DNA from: Pseudomonadota bacterium
GTDB lineage: Bacteria; Pseudomonadota; Gammaproteobacteria; Steroidobacterales; Steroidobacteraceae
Reading direction: 5' to 3'
Assembly (NCBI GenBank): GCA_003242685.1
Contig: QGVD01000086.1
Location: 1 to 13,375, forward strand
Length of the DNA stretch: 13,375 bases
Below, in pieces: positions 1 through 7,240 of the stretch. Every line of letters starts with the position of its first letter. The stretch's first letter is position 1. The notes below the pieces were generated by a model. The model saw nothing but the letters and a program-made list of their open reading frames with translations. It searched no databases and had not been told where the DNA came from. Both the position numbers and the translations under genes were made by a program.

Positions 1-508
1 GTTCTTCCTCGGCCGGCGGCGCCTCGAGCCCTTCGAGCATGCGCTCGACGAGCTCGCGGCACCCCTCCCCGTGGCTCGCCGAGATCGGCAGCGGCTCGCC
101 GAGCCCGAGCGCGTGGAACTCCGCCGCCACGACGTCCGGATCGAGCCCTTCGGACTTGTTGACGGCGACGATCACCGGCTTGCCCGCGCGGCGCAGCTCG
201 CGCGCGACGGCTTCATCCTGAGGCGTGAGCCCCGAACGTGCGTCGGTGATGAGGACGAGCCGATCGGCTTCCGCGATCGCGCGCAACGTCTGCGCGCGCA
301 TCTGCGCTTCGATTCCCGTGGGGTTCTCGACGAGCCCGCCGGTGTCGACGACGACGTACGGAATCGGCCCGCGCCCGTAGCCGTACTGGCGGTCGCGAGT
401 GACACCCGGAACGTCGGCGACGATGGCGTCGCGCGTGCCCGTCAGCGCGTTGAAGAGCGTGGACTTACCGACGTTGGGGCGGCCCACCAGGGCGATGACG
501 GGCAGCAC
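1..508 (-). CDS. der: Ribosome-assembly GTPase Der (EngA), N-terminal part only
   Basis: Der is a double-GTPase that helps mature the 50S ribosomal subunit in the cytoplasm. The window holds the first 169 codons; the rest lies beyond the left edge. The first G domain is clear: P-loop GRPNVGKST at residues 9-17, DTGG at 55-58, NKSE at 117-120 and SASHGEG at 143-149. The guanine-specificity motif reads NKSE rather than the textbook NKxD. The start is GTG at 508, giving VLPVIALVGRPNVG, the normal Der beginning; no ATG fits. A TGAGG ribosome site lies 8 bases upstream and contains the bamB stop codon. The gene starts 10 bases after bamB, as the last visible member of the minus-strand block. Identity is secure; the missing part would hold the second G domain and the KH-like domain. 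Confidence 0.95.
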   Translation of the reverse strand, partial: MLPVIALVGRPNVGKSTLFNALTGTRDAIVADVPGVTRDRQYGYGRGPIPYVVVDTGGLVENPTGIEAQMRAQTLRAIAEADRLVLITDARSGLTPQDEAVARELRRAGKPVIVAVNKSEGLDPDVVAAEFHALGLGEPLPISASHGEGCRELVERMLEGLEAPPAEEE

Positions 509-518
509 GGCGCGTGCC

Positions 519-1718
519 TCATTCGCTGGCGGTCTCTGCGGCGGATCTCCCGGACCGGGACGCGGCGACGCCGGCATCGCCGCGCGGTCTCGTCCTGAAG
601 GCGGTGATGCGCCCCGCATCGTTGATGACGAGCAGCAGATCGCCTGCCACGACGGGCGGATTCGTCACACGCGCGCCGCCGGAGGAAGCGCGAGCCGCGA
701 GCTCGCCCGTCTCCTTGTCGAGCCAGTGCACATAGCCCTGGAAGTCGGCGACGGCGACGCCGTGATCCGTTGCGGCCGGAGCAGTGAGTCCGCGGTTGAG
801 CAGCGCGTCCTGGCGCCAGAGCTCGGTGCCCGTGCGACGGTTGAGCGCCACCACTTCACCGCCGGAGGTCGATACGTAGACCGCGCTGTCATCGAGGCCG
901 AGGCCTCGATGGCTCGACATCTCCTGAGCCCACCAGATCTGTCCCGAATCGAGCGCGAGCAGCGCGCTGCGGCCCTGGAAACCGACCGCGAACACGTCGT
1001 TGTCATAGACGTGCACGGCCGAGTCGATGTCGACGAGGCGCTCGAGCTCGGTGCGCCCGCGTGGAGGCGCAATGATCGTCTCCCACACGAGATCGCCGTC
1101 GGCGAGCTCGACCGCGGCGACCTTGCCGTTGTCGAAGCCGCACAGCACCAGATCACCCGCGATCACGGGCCGTGCCGTGCCGCGCAGCGACAGGCGAGGC
1201 ACCGGCTGACTGTAGCTCCACAGCTCGCGACCGTCGCTCGGCGCGAGCGCGACGAGCCGGCCGTCGACGGTGCGTACCACGACAGCGCGATCGGCCACTG
1301 CCGGCGGCGCCAGCACCTCGCCGCCGACGTTCACCCGCCAGCGGATCGAGCCGTTGCTCGCCTCGAGCGCGATCACCTCGCCGTCGCTCGAGCCGACCAC
1401 GACGAGCTCGGGGTTCGCGCCTGGTCCGCCCCCGAGCCGGGCACGCGTGCGCGTGCGCCAGATCGCGCGACCGTTCTTCAGTTCGAACGCAGCAACCTCG
1501 CCGCCGCGGCCCGCGGCGTACACTCGCTCACCTTCGACGGCGAGCGCGAGGCCGAGCCGCAACGCCTCGCCGTCACTTCCGACGCCGGCGCTCCAGACGC
1601 GATCGACACGCAGGACGGCATCGAAATCCGTCAGCTCCGCGGGCGGATTGACTTCCTTCTCTTTGGAGCACGACGCCACGAGAAGGAGCAGCGCCGCTGC
1701 GAGCAGTAGCCGGCGCAT
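519..1718 (-). CDS. bamB: BamB, outer-membrane beta-barrel assembly lipoprotein
   Basis: BamB is a periplasm-facing lipoprotein of the BAM complex that inserts beta-barrel proteins into the outer membrane. The 399-residue product starts MRRLLLAAALLLLVASC, a lipoprotein signal with lipobox VASC and lipidated Cys17. The residue after it is Ser rather than Asp, which by the +2 rule suggests outer-membrane sorting. The rest is a PQQ-like eight-blade propeller of repeating units such as GEVIALEASNGSIRW and GEVVALNRRTGTELW, with a low-complexity polar tail from about residue 378. The open frame extends 33 codons further upstream, but the signal peptide and the position one base after the yfgM stop (TGACATG) fix the start at 1718. 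There is no strong ribosome site, so translation is probably coupled to yfgM. Length and context match BamB (YfgL) well. Confidence 0.95.
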   Translation of the reverse strand: MRRLLLAAALLLLVASCSKEKEVNPPAELTDFDAVLRVDRVWSAGVGSDGEALRLGLALAVEGERVYAAGRGGEVAAFELKNGRAIWRTRTRARLGGGPGANPELVVVGSSDGEVIALEASNGSIRWRVNVGGEVLAPPAVADRAVVVRTVDGRLVALAPSDGRELWSYSQPVPRLSLRGTARPVIAGDLVLCGFDNGKVAAVELADGDLVWETIIAPPRGRTELERLVDIDSAVHVYDNDVFAVGFQGRSALLALDSGQIWWAQEMSSHRGLGLDDSAVYVSTSGGEVVALNRRTGTELWRQDALLNRGLTAPAATDHGVAVADFQGYVHWLDKETGELAARASSGGARVTNPPVVAGDLLLVINDAGRITAFRTRPRGDAGVAASRSGRSAAETASE

Positions 1719-1719
1719 G

Positions 1720-2391
1720 TCAGTTCGCCGCCGTCGCGGGCGGCGCGCTCGCGTTGGCGCCTTCCGCCAGCAGATCGTTGATCTTGAGATCGAGGAGCTC
1801 GGTGTCGACGACCGCATCCGTGGCAGCGTCGCGCGCGGCCCGATACTCCTTCAGCGCGGCCTCGCGGTCGCCCTTCGCGACGTAGATGTCGCCGCGCACC
1901 TCGTGGTAGCGCGCCGCGAAAGCACCCGGGTTCACCGCGTTCAGCGTGGCGAGCGCATCGTCCGGCTTGTCCTGCGCGAGCTGCACGCGCGCGAGGCGCA
2001 TGCGTGCGACGAGCGCGAGCTGCCGGTCGTCGGTTCTCTGCATCACGTCGCGCAGGCGTTCCGCCGCCTTGTCGAGCTCGTTCGCTTCCACGTGCGCGCG
2101 CGCCGCGAGGAGATCTGCCTGATCGACGTACGGCGAGGACGGATGCTCGCTGCGCAGATCCTCGATCAGCGTGAACGCGCGCGCACGATCGCCGCGGCGC
2201 AGGGTTTCGACGATGGTCTCGTACCTCTGGCTCGCATCGAGCGCGCGCTGCTCGAGGTGCGCCTGCCACCAGCGCCATCCCGAGAGAGCGGCCACGCCGA
2301 CGAGGACGCCGCCCACGATCCAGGGACCGTTCGCCCGCAGCCAGCGCTTGAGCAGCTGCCACTGCTCGTGTTCCGACATGTACTCGTCCAC
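1720..2391 (-). CDS. yfgM: YfgM-family membrane-anchored TPR protein
   Basis: YfgM is a single-pass inner-membrane protein with a periplasmic tetratricopeptide domain. In E. coli it associates with the Sec translocon and the periplasmic chaperone PpiD and helps outer-membrane protein traffic, which suits its place directly before bamB. The 223-residue product has a short cytoplasmic N-terminus (SEHEQWQLLKRWLRANG), one membrane helix at about residues 23-42, then an Ala/Arg-rich helical TPR region. The start is taken as GTG at 2391 because AGGAG lies 7 bases upstream. An ATG four codons later (2379) is the alternative, but it sits too far from that site. It begins 22 bases after hisS and ends one base before bamB. 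Family assignment rests on topology, length (about 206 residues in E. coli) and gene order. Confidence 0.9.
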   Translation of the reverse strand: MDEYMSEHEQWQLLKRWLRANGPWIVGGVLVGVAALSGWRWWQAHLEQRALDASQRYETIVETLRRGDRARAFTLIEDLRSEHPSSPYVDQADLLAARAHVEANELDKAAERLRDVMQRTDDRQLALVARMRLARVQLAQDKPDDALATLNAVNPGAFAARYHEVRGDIYVAKGDREAALKEYRAARDAATDAVVDTELLDLKINDLLAEGANASAPPATAAN

Positions 2392-2413
2392 GAAATCTCT
2401 CCTCGATACGCGG

Positions 2414-3697
2414 CTAGCGCCGCCCGTCCGCGAGCATGGCTTCGATCCGTGATGCGACTTCCGCGATCGGGCATTCGCTCTGACCGGATTCCTCCCGCAA
2501 AGGTTTCAGCGCGACCATCCCGCGGCCGAGCTCGTCGTCCCCGATGATGAGCGCCAGACGGGCACCGCTGCGGTCCGCCCGGCGGAACTGCGTCTTGAAA
2601 TTGCCGCCGCCGAGATTGAGCTCGATGCGCCGGTGCGGCAGTGCATCGCGAAGTCTTTCGGTCAGCACGACGCCCTGCTTCGTCGCGAGCTCCCCGCTGA
2701 CGACGACATAGACATCCGGCGCCTGGCGTGCCGGCGCGCGACCGGCCTGCACGAGCAGCTCGACGACGCGCTCGACACCCATCGCGAAACCGATGGCGGG
2801 CGTCGGCTCGCCACCGAGCTGCGCGATCAGCCCGTCGTAACGCCCGCCGGAGCACACGGCGTCCTGCGCGCCGAGCGCGTCGGTGATCCATTCGAACACC
2901 GTGCGCGTGTAGTAGTCGAGGCCGCGCACGAGCCTGGGATTGACCTCGAACTCGACGCCCACGTCGCGCAGCATGACGCACAGCGTGTCGAAGTGCGCGC
3001 GCGACTCCGGATCGAGGTGCTCGGTGAGGAGCGGTGCGCCGGCGACGATCTCGCGCATCTCGGGATTCTTGCTGTCGAGGATGCGCAGCGGATTGCTTTC
3101 GAGCCGCCGGCGGCTGTCCGCATCGAGACGCGACTCGTGCTGACGGAAATAGTTGACGAGATGCTCGCGGTACACGCGGCGCGACTCGGGCGTGCCGAGC
3201 GAGTTGATCTGCAGCCGCACGCGCTCGATGCCGAGCTTCTTCCACAGGCGCGCAGTGAGCGCGATGAGCTCTGCGTCGACGTCGGGCCCGGCGAAGCCGA
3301 TCGCCTCGACGTCGATCTGATTGAACTGGCGGTAGCGCCCCTTCTGCGGCCGCTCGTGACGGAACATCGGCCCCGCGCACCAGAGCTTGAGCCGCGAGCC
3401 GCGCAGCAGGCCGTTCGAGATCACCGCGCGCACGATGCCCGCCGTCGCCTCCGGGCGCAGCGTCAGGCTGTCACCGCCCTGATCGGTGAAGGTGTACATC
3501 TCCTTCTCGACCACGTCGGTGAACTCGCCGATGGCGCGCTTGAAGAGATCCGTGTGCTCCACGATCGGGACCCGGATCTCCTCGTAGCCGTAGGCGGCGA
3601 GAATCTCGCGCGCGGAGGATTCGAGGTATTGCCAAACGCCGATCTCGGACGGCAGCACGTCGTTCATGCCGCGGATCGGCTGAATCTGTTTCGTCAA
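2414..3697 (-). CDS. hisS: Histidyl-tRNA synthetase
   Basis: HisS charges tRNA-His with histidine using ATP in the cytoplasm. The 427-residue protein is a full-length class II synthetase. Motif 2 is FRHERPQKGRYRQFNQ (112-127). The histidine-binding stretch is RGLDYYTRTVFE (258-269). GGRYDGL follows at 284-290, motif 3 is GFAMGVER (303-310), and an anticodon-binding domain occupies about 328-427. The start is unusual: TTG at 3697, giving TKQIQPIRGMNDVLP, which is the normal HisS N-terminus. GGGAG lies 7 bases upstream, and TTG overlaps the rodZ stop as TTGA, so translation looks coupled to rodZ. The next in-frame Met (residue 11) would remove the conserved QPIRG segment. In most gammaproteobacteria ispG sits between rodZ and hisS; here it is absent. 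Confidence 0.97.
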   Translation of the reverse strand: MTKQIQPIRGMNDVLPSEIGVWQYLESSAREILAAYGYEEIRVPIVEHTDLFKRAIGEFTDVVEKEMYTFTDQGGDSLTLRPEATAGIVRAVISNGLLRGSRLKLWCAGPMFRHERPQKGRYRQFNQIDVEAIGFAGPDVDAELIALTARLWKKLGIERVRLQINSLGTPESRRVYREHLVNYFRQHESRLDADSRRRLESNPLRILDSKNPEMREIVAGAPLLTEHLDPESRAHFDTLCVMLRDVGVEFEVNPRLVRGLDYYTRTVFEWITDALGAQDAVCSGGRYDGLIAQLGGEPTPAIGFAMGVERVVELLVQAGRAPARQAPDVYVVVSGELATKQGVVLTERLRDALPHRRIELNLGGGNFKTQFRRADRSGARLALIIGDDELGRGMVALKPLREESGQSECPIAEVASRIEAMLADGRR

Positions 3698-4629
3698 TTC
3701 ACTGCTCCCATGGGGCCCGCGCGCATCTCCGCGAGCTCGCCGGTCTCACCGACCGAGAAGCGGGCGGCACGGCCGCGCCGCGCTGCCCGCGGAATGACGG
3801 CCTCCGTGCCGTCCACTTCGACCGTCACGCCGGCCGCGTTCCCGAGCACGACGCGAAGCGGCGGCGCACCGCGTGCGGTCCGCGACGTACCTGCCATGCC
3901 GAGACCGAACAGAAGCTGCCTGCCGTTTACGTCGTAAACCTCGATCCAGCAGTCCTCGGCGAAGCGGAACCGCAGCTCCACCGGACGCGCGGGCTGCGCC
4001 GGACGGCTCGCGAGGGCCGCCCCTTCGGATTCCGATGCCGTGCGCGCTGCAGCCGGCTCTGCCGTGGTTGCAGACGTGGCCGCCGGAGCCACGTCCGTCG
4101 CGCTCGCCGTGCCGGCATCCGCAACCACTGAAATGGCGCCCGAGCCGGGCACGGCGGTATCCGCTGTCACAGCGACCGACTGATCCGCCGTGCTCGCAGC
4201 GGACGCTGCTTCCTGGGGCGCACTCGCAGGCTCGCGCACGTTGTTGAGTACCCACCACACCGTGCCCACGACCGCGAAGCCGATGAGCAGCACCGTACCC
4301 GGAACGACGAGCGCTCCGGGAGTCGAGCGCCGCGCGGCATGCGGCACCTTCGTGAGATCCGGCGGCGCGATGCTCTCGACGCTCGCGGCGTAGAGATCGT
4401 GCATCTCCGAAACGGACTCGCCGACGAGCTCCGCGTAGCGGCGGATGTGGCCTCGTGCGTAGACGGCCGCTCCGAGCGTCTCGAGATCTCCCGTCTCGAT
4501 CGCCTCGATGATGCGCGGATCGACGTGCAGCCGCTCCGCGGCCTGCAGCAGCGTGAGACCGGCGCGCTCACGCGCGGTGCGCAGCCGCGCACCGAGAGCC
4601 GAGCGTGCCGAGGCTCCCGTTTCGCTCAC
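3694..4629 (-). CDS. rodZ: RodZ, cell-shape protein with N-terminal HTH
   Basis: RodZ spans the inner membrane and links MreB filaments to the wall-elongation machinery. The 311-residue product has the full RodZ layout. A cytoplasmic Cro-like helix-turn-helix of the HTH_25 type lies at about residues 10-70 (GLTLLQAAERLHVDPRIIEAIE). One membrane helix lies at about 106-128. A long Ala/Ser/Thr/Pro linker follows at 132-215, then a periplasmic beta domain of the DUF4115 type at about 216-285, beginning LRFRFAEDCWIEVYD. The frame is open further upstream, but GTG at 4629 is chosen: TGAGG lies 5 bases before it and it starts 7 bases after the pilW stop. The last bases overlap the TTG start of hisS. 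The HTH serves MreB binding in this family rather than known DNA regulation. Confidence 0.93.
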   Translation of the reverse strand: MSETGASARSALGARLRTARERAGLTLLQAAERLHVDPRIIEAIETGDLETLGAAVYARGHIRRYAELVGESVSEMHDLYAASVESIAPPDLTKVPHAARRSTPGALVVPGTVLLIGFAVVGTVWWVLNNVREPASAPQEAASAASTADQSVAVTADTAVPGSGAISVVADAGTASATDVAPAATSATTAEPAAARTASESEGAALASRPAQPARPVELRFRFAEDCWIEVYDVNGRQLLFGLGMAGTSRTARGAPPLRVVLGNAAGVTVEVDGTEAVIPRAARRGRAARFSVGETGELAEMRAGPMGAVN

Positions 4630-4636
4630 GTCGACC

Positions 4637-5428
4637 TCAGCCTGGATTGCGGTCGAGCTCGGCGAGCGCGCGCGTCTGCTCCGAGCCGGGGAAATCGACG
4701 CGCAGGCGCCGGGCATAGCGCTCCTCGGCCACCCGGTCGCCCGTCGCCCGTGCGATGCGCACGCCGAGGAGCAGCAGGTCCGGCGTCGCCTCGTTCTCGC
4801 CGAGGAAGCGCTCGAGACGCGTACGGGCTTCCGCCGTGCGTCCCTGCTGCAGTTGCAGGTCGGCGAGCTGGAATACGGCTTCCGCGAAGTTCGCCCGGAT
4901 GTCGATCGCGCGCAGGAAGCTCTCTTCGGCTTCCTCCAGACGACCGGCGGTACGCAGGCACACGCCGGCGTTCGTGTGCGCAGCCTCGGGTGTGCGATAG
5001 AGCGGATTGCTGGCCGCGTCGCGGAAACGGCTCACGCCCTCGTCGACACGGCCCTTGCGGCAGAGATAAACGGCGAAATTGTTCGAGAGCTCCGGATTGC
5101 GCGGCGAGAGCCGCAGCGCCGTACGGTAGTGGCGCTCGACCTGGGACTCGTTGCCGAGCCGCTCGTGCAGCAGCGCGAGCGCGCCGTGCACGTTCGGATC
5201 GCGCGGGTTCTGCCGCTCGGCGCGCTCGAGCTTCTCCTTCGCGAGCGCGAGATTGCCCTGCTGCAGGTAGGCGATGCCGAGCTGCACGTTGTAGGCAGCG
5301 GCATCGTTCGATGAAGCCTTGCCGGACGTCGCACCCGATGCGCACGCGGCCAGCAGCCCCGCGCACGCAAGCGATGCGGTCAATCGTGTCGTCCGGCTCC
5401 TCAAGACCCCCACGATGTCTTTTCTCAT
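4637..5428 (-). CDS. pilW: PilW/PilF, type IV pilus biogenesis TPR lipoprotein
   Basis: PilW (PilF) is an outer-membrane lipoprotein pilotin that helps the secretin PilQ reach and assemble in the outer membrane for type IV pili. The 263-residue product has an N-terminal signal ending in lipobox LAAC (Cys29), a short Gly/Ser spacer, and a solenoid of about five tetratricopeptide repeats from residue 43 to 214, for example AYNVQLGIAYLQQGNLALAK and AVFQLADLQLQQGRTAEA. The start is ATG at 5428: it overlaps the rlmN stop as ATGA and gives a proper signal peptide, whereas the longer frame adds 27 residues of charged sequence. There is no clear ribosome site, consistent with coupling to rlmN. The rlmN-pilW-rodZ order is the standard one and supports the name. 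It suggests that the organism makes type IV pili. Confidence 0.92.
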   Translation of the reverse strand: MRKDIVGVLRSRTTRLTASLACAGLLAACASGATSGKASSNDAAAYNVQLGIAYLQQGNLALAKEKLERAERQNPRDPNVHGALALLHERLGNESQVERHYRTALRLSPRNPELSNNFAVYLCRKGRVDEGVSRFRDAASNPLYRTPEAAHTNAGVCLRTAGRLEEAEESFLRAIDIRANFAEAVFQLADLQLQQGRTAEARTRLERFLGENEATPDLLLLGVRIARATGDRVAEERYARRLRVDFPGSEQTRALAELDRNPG

Positions 5429-6537
5429 GGCTGGACCATCACCCCCATGCGCTTCTCGCCGAGCCGCACCGTCGTGCGGTTCACGACGCGTCCGGCGAGC
5501 TGACCGCACGCCGCGTCGATGTCGTCGCCTCGCGTGCGGCGGATCGTCGCGATGAGTCCGCGCGCGATCAGCTCGTCACGGAAGCGCTGGATCACCGGCA
5601 TCGGCGAGCGGCGGAAGCGTGTGCCGGGAAACGGATTGAACGGGATGAGATTGAGCTTCGCGGGATGTCCGGCGAGCAGGCGCGCGAGCTCGCGCGCGTG
5701 GGCGACCGAGTCGTTGACGCCGTCGAGCATCACGTATTCGAACGTGACGCTGCGACCGTTCTGCTCGTCGATGTAGTGCCAGCAGGCTTCGAGAAGCTCC
5801 GCGATCGGATGCTTGCGGTTGATGGGCACGAGCTCGTTGCGCAGCTCGTCGTTCGGCGCATGGAGCGAGACCGCGAGCGCGCAGTTCACTTCCTCGGCGA
5901 GCCGGTAGATCTGCGGAACGAGCCCCGACGTCGAGAGCGTCACTCGCCGGCGCGAGAGATCGTAGCCGAGGTCGTCGAGCAGGATGCGGATCGCCGGCAC
6001 GACGTTGCGGAAGTTCGCGAGCGGCTCGCCCATGCCCATGAGCACGACGTTCGTCACCACGCGCTCGCCGCCCGGCTGGAAACCGAGCAGCCTGTTGGCG
6101 AGCCACACCTGACCCACGATCTCCGCGGTCGTGAGATTGCGGTTGAAGCCCTGCTGCGCCGTGGAGCAGAACGCGCAGTCGAGCACGCAGCCGACCTGAG
6201 AGGAGATGCAGAGCGTGCCGCGGTCGGGCTCCGGGATGAACACCATCTCGAAGGCCTGCGACGCGTCCGCGCGCAGCAGCCACTTGCGCGTGCCGTCCGC
6301 GGAAATCTTCTCGGTGATGACCTCGGGCGGACGGACCTCCGCGCGCTCCTCGAGGAGTGCGCGGAAGTCCTTCGCGAGATCCGTCATGGCCGCGAACCGC
6401 CCTTCGCCGCGCTTGTAGATCCACTGCATGAGCTGCCGCGCGCGGAACGGCTTGCTGCCGAGCCGCGAGACGTACTCCTCCAGCGCGGGCCGCTCGAGCC
6501 CGAGCAGGTTCACACGTTCTGCGGCGGCGTTCGTCAT
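5425..6537 (-). CDS. rlmN: RlmN, 23S rRNA A2503 / tRNA A37 C2-methyltransferase
   Basis: RlmN is a radical-SAM enzyme that methylates C2 of adenosine 2503 in 23S rRNA and, in E. coli, A37 of some tRNAs. The 370-residue product is full length. The iron-sulfur cluster motif CxxxCxxC is C117-VLD-C121-AF-C124, followed by STAQQGFNRNL. The two other catalytic cysteines are present: Cys344 in DIDAACGQLAG, matching E. coli Cys355 that carries the methyl group, and Cys110, matching Cys118. Glu97 matches E. coli Glu105. The SAM-binding GMGEPLANF is at 168-176. ATG at 6537 lacks an obvious ribosome site but gives the expected N-terminus (VNLLGLERPALEEYV). The gene lies 25 bases after ndk and overlaps pilW by 4 bases. 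Its need for an iron-sulfur cluster is notable beside the reduced isc locus. Confidence 0.97.
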   Translation of the reverse strand: MTNAAAERVNLLGLERPALEEYVSRLGSKPFRARQLMQWIYKRGEGRFAAMTDLAKDFRALLEERAEVRPPEVITEKISADGTRKWLLRADASQAFEMVFIPEPDRGTLCISSQVGCVLDCAFCSTAQQGFNRNLTTAEIVGQVWLANRLLGFQPGGERVVTNVVLMGMGEPLANFRNVVPAIRILLDDLGYDLSRRRVTLSTSGLVPQIYRLAEEVNCALAVSLHAPNDELRNELVPINRKHPIAELLEACWHYIDEQNGRSVTFEYVMLDGVNDSVAHARELARLLAGHPAKLNLIPFNPFPGTRFRRSPMPVIQRFRDELIARGLIATIRRTRGDDIDAACGQLAGRVVNRTTVRLGEKRMGVMVQP

Positions 6538-6562
6538 GGCGAAGGACGGTCTCGCGCCGGCT

Positions 6563-6991
6563 TCAGCCGCGCGGATAGATCTCCGTCGTGCTGAAGAAGA
6601 AGGCGATCTCGCGCGCGGCCGTCTCCGGAGAGTCCGAGCCGTGCACGACGTTCTGCTCGATGCTGGTGGCGAGATCGGCGCGGATGGTGCCGGGCGCGGC
6701 CTTCTTCGGATCCGTGGCGCCCATGATCTCGCGGTTCTTCGCGATGGCGTTCTCGCCCTCGAGCACCTGAACCATCACCGGGCCGGAGGTCATGTAGCGC
6801 ACCAGGTCCTTGAAGAACGGCCGCTCGCGGTGGACCGCGTAGAAGGCTTCGGCCTCACGCTCCGACAGTTGCAGCATGCGGGCCGCGACGATGGAGAGCC
6901 CCGCCTGCTCGAAGCGGCGATACACCTCGCCGATGAGGTTACGGGCCACGCCGTCGGGCTTCACGATGGACAGAGTGCGCTCGAGCGCCAT
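6563..6991 (-). CDS. ndk: Nucleoside diphosphate kinase
   Basis: Ndk moves the terminal phosphate of a nucleoside triphosphate to a diphosphate through a phospho-histidine, balancing NTP and dNTP pools in the cytoplasm. The 142-residue protein is the normal length. It starts MALERTLSIVKPDGV with Lys11, and carries the active-site histidine in NVVHGSDSPETA (His117). It ends with the family-typical FFFSTTEIYPRG. ATG at 6991 follows AGAGGA at a spacing of about 8 bases. It is the first gene of the compact minus-strand block, with a 249-base structured gap separating it from iscA, so a promoter in that gap probably drives at least ndk and rlmN. Identity is secure. Confidence 0.98.
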   Translation of the reverse strand: MALERTLSIVKPDGVARNLIGEVYRRFEQAGLSIVAARMLQLSEREAEAFYAVHRERPFFKDLVRYMTSGPVMVQVLEGENAIAKNREIMGATDPKKAAPGTIRADLATSIEQNVVHGSDSPETAAREIAFFFSTTEIYPRG

Positions 6992-7067
6992 TCGATGGTT
7001 CCTCTTTGTATGTATGTGTTTCCGGGCGCCGTTCGCCGACGCCGCTTACGCCAGGGATGAATCTGTG

Positions 7068-7134
7068 GCGAGGCTCCGGGGGTCCGGCGGGCCGCGCCGG
7101 ACCCGGCACCGCTCCCGCAGGCCTTTCGCCTCGC
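7068..7134 (-). other. Strong two-level hairpin in the gap upstream of ndk
   Basis: Seen directly: an outer 7-base perfect inverted repeat (GCGAGGC at 7068-7074, GCCTCGC at 7128-7134) encloses an inner 10-base perfect one (GGGTCCGGCG at 7080-7089, CGCCGGACCC at 7095-7104) with a 5-base loop. If transcribed toward ndk, it would fold in the ndk leader and end 77 bases before the start codon. No run of U follows on either strand, so it is not a classic terminator. It could be a 5' leader structure, an attenuating or stabilising element, or a small RNA. I do not recognise a known RNA family. Confidence 0.45.
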
Positions 7135-7146
7135 AAGAGGGGCGCG

Positions 7147-7176
7147 AGTCTACCGCGTAGGCGGCACCGGCGGCAA
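7147..7176 (-). promoter_or_regulatory. Possible sigma-70 promoter for ndk
   Basis: On the minus strand TTGCCG (7176-7171) is followed after 18 bases by TAGACT (7152-7147). Each hexamer matches the consensus at 4 of 6 positions. A transcript from here would carry a leader of about 150 bases including the two-level hairpin at 7068-7134 and then ndk. In GC-rich DNA such matches are weak evidence; position in the only sizeable gap of the block is the main support. Confidence 0.3.
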
Positions 7177-7196
7177 TTTGAAGGCAGGCGGAAGTG

Positions 7197-7232
7197 CCCG
7201 TCCCACAAGGACTTTCCTCTTTCGGGGACGGG
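7197..7232 (-). terminator. Hairpin just after iscA, possible terminator
   Basis: A perfect 8-base inverted repeat, CCCGTCCC (7197-7204) and GGGACGGG (7225-7232), starts 8 bases beyond the iscA stop codon. Within its 20-base loop the minus strand can form a second small stem (AGGA/TCCT around 3 bases). No U-tract follows, so release by Rho, or a role in RNA stability or processing, is as likely as intrinsic termination. Its place directly after the last isc gene and before the ndk promoter region favours a transcript end. Confidence 0.4.
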
Positions 7233-7240
7233 CGGTGACG

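Noticed and set aside
399..1709. A 436-codon plus-strand open frame opposite bamB and the start of der
   Set aside because: The minus strand has a clear lipoprotein signal, propeller repeats and a GTPase P-loop; the plus-strand product has none.
4339..6594. A 751-codon plus-strand open frame opposite rodZ, pilW and rlmN
   Set aside because: It spans three convincing genes on the other strand and has Arg/Ala-rich composition with no recognisable motif, so it is a shadow frame.
7006..7018. Short TGTATGTATGTGT repeat just upstream of the ndk ribosome site
   Set aside because: It has barely three units and no partner copies; I treat it as AT-rich leader sequence rather than a phase-variable repeat.
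6939..7208. A possible small minus-strand gene (89 codons) in the gap upstream of ndk
   Set aside because: It overlaps the ndk start in another frame, is rich in Arg, Pro and Gly, and is explained by the GC-rich hairpin sequence.
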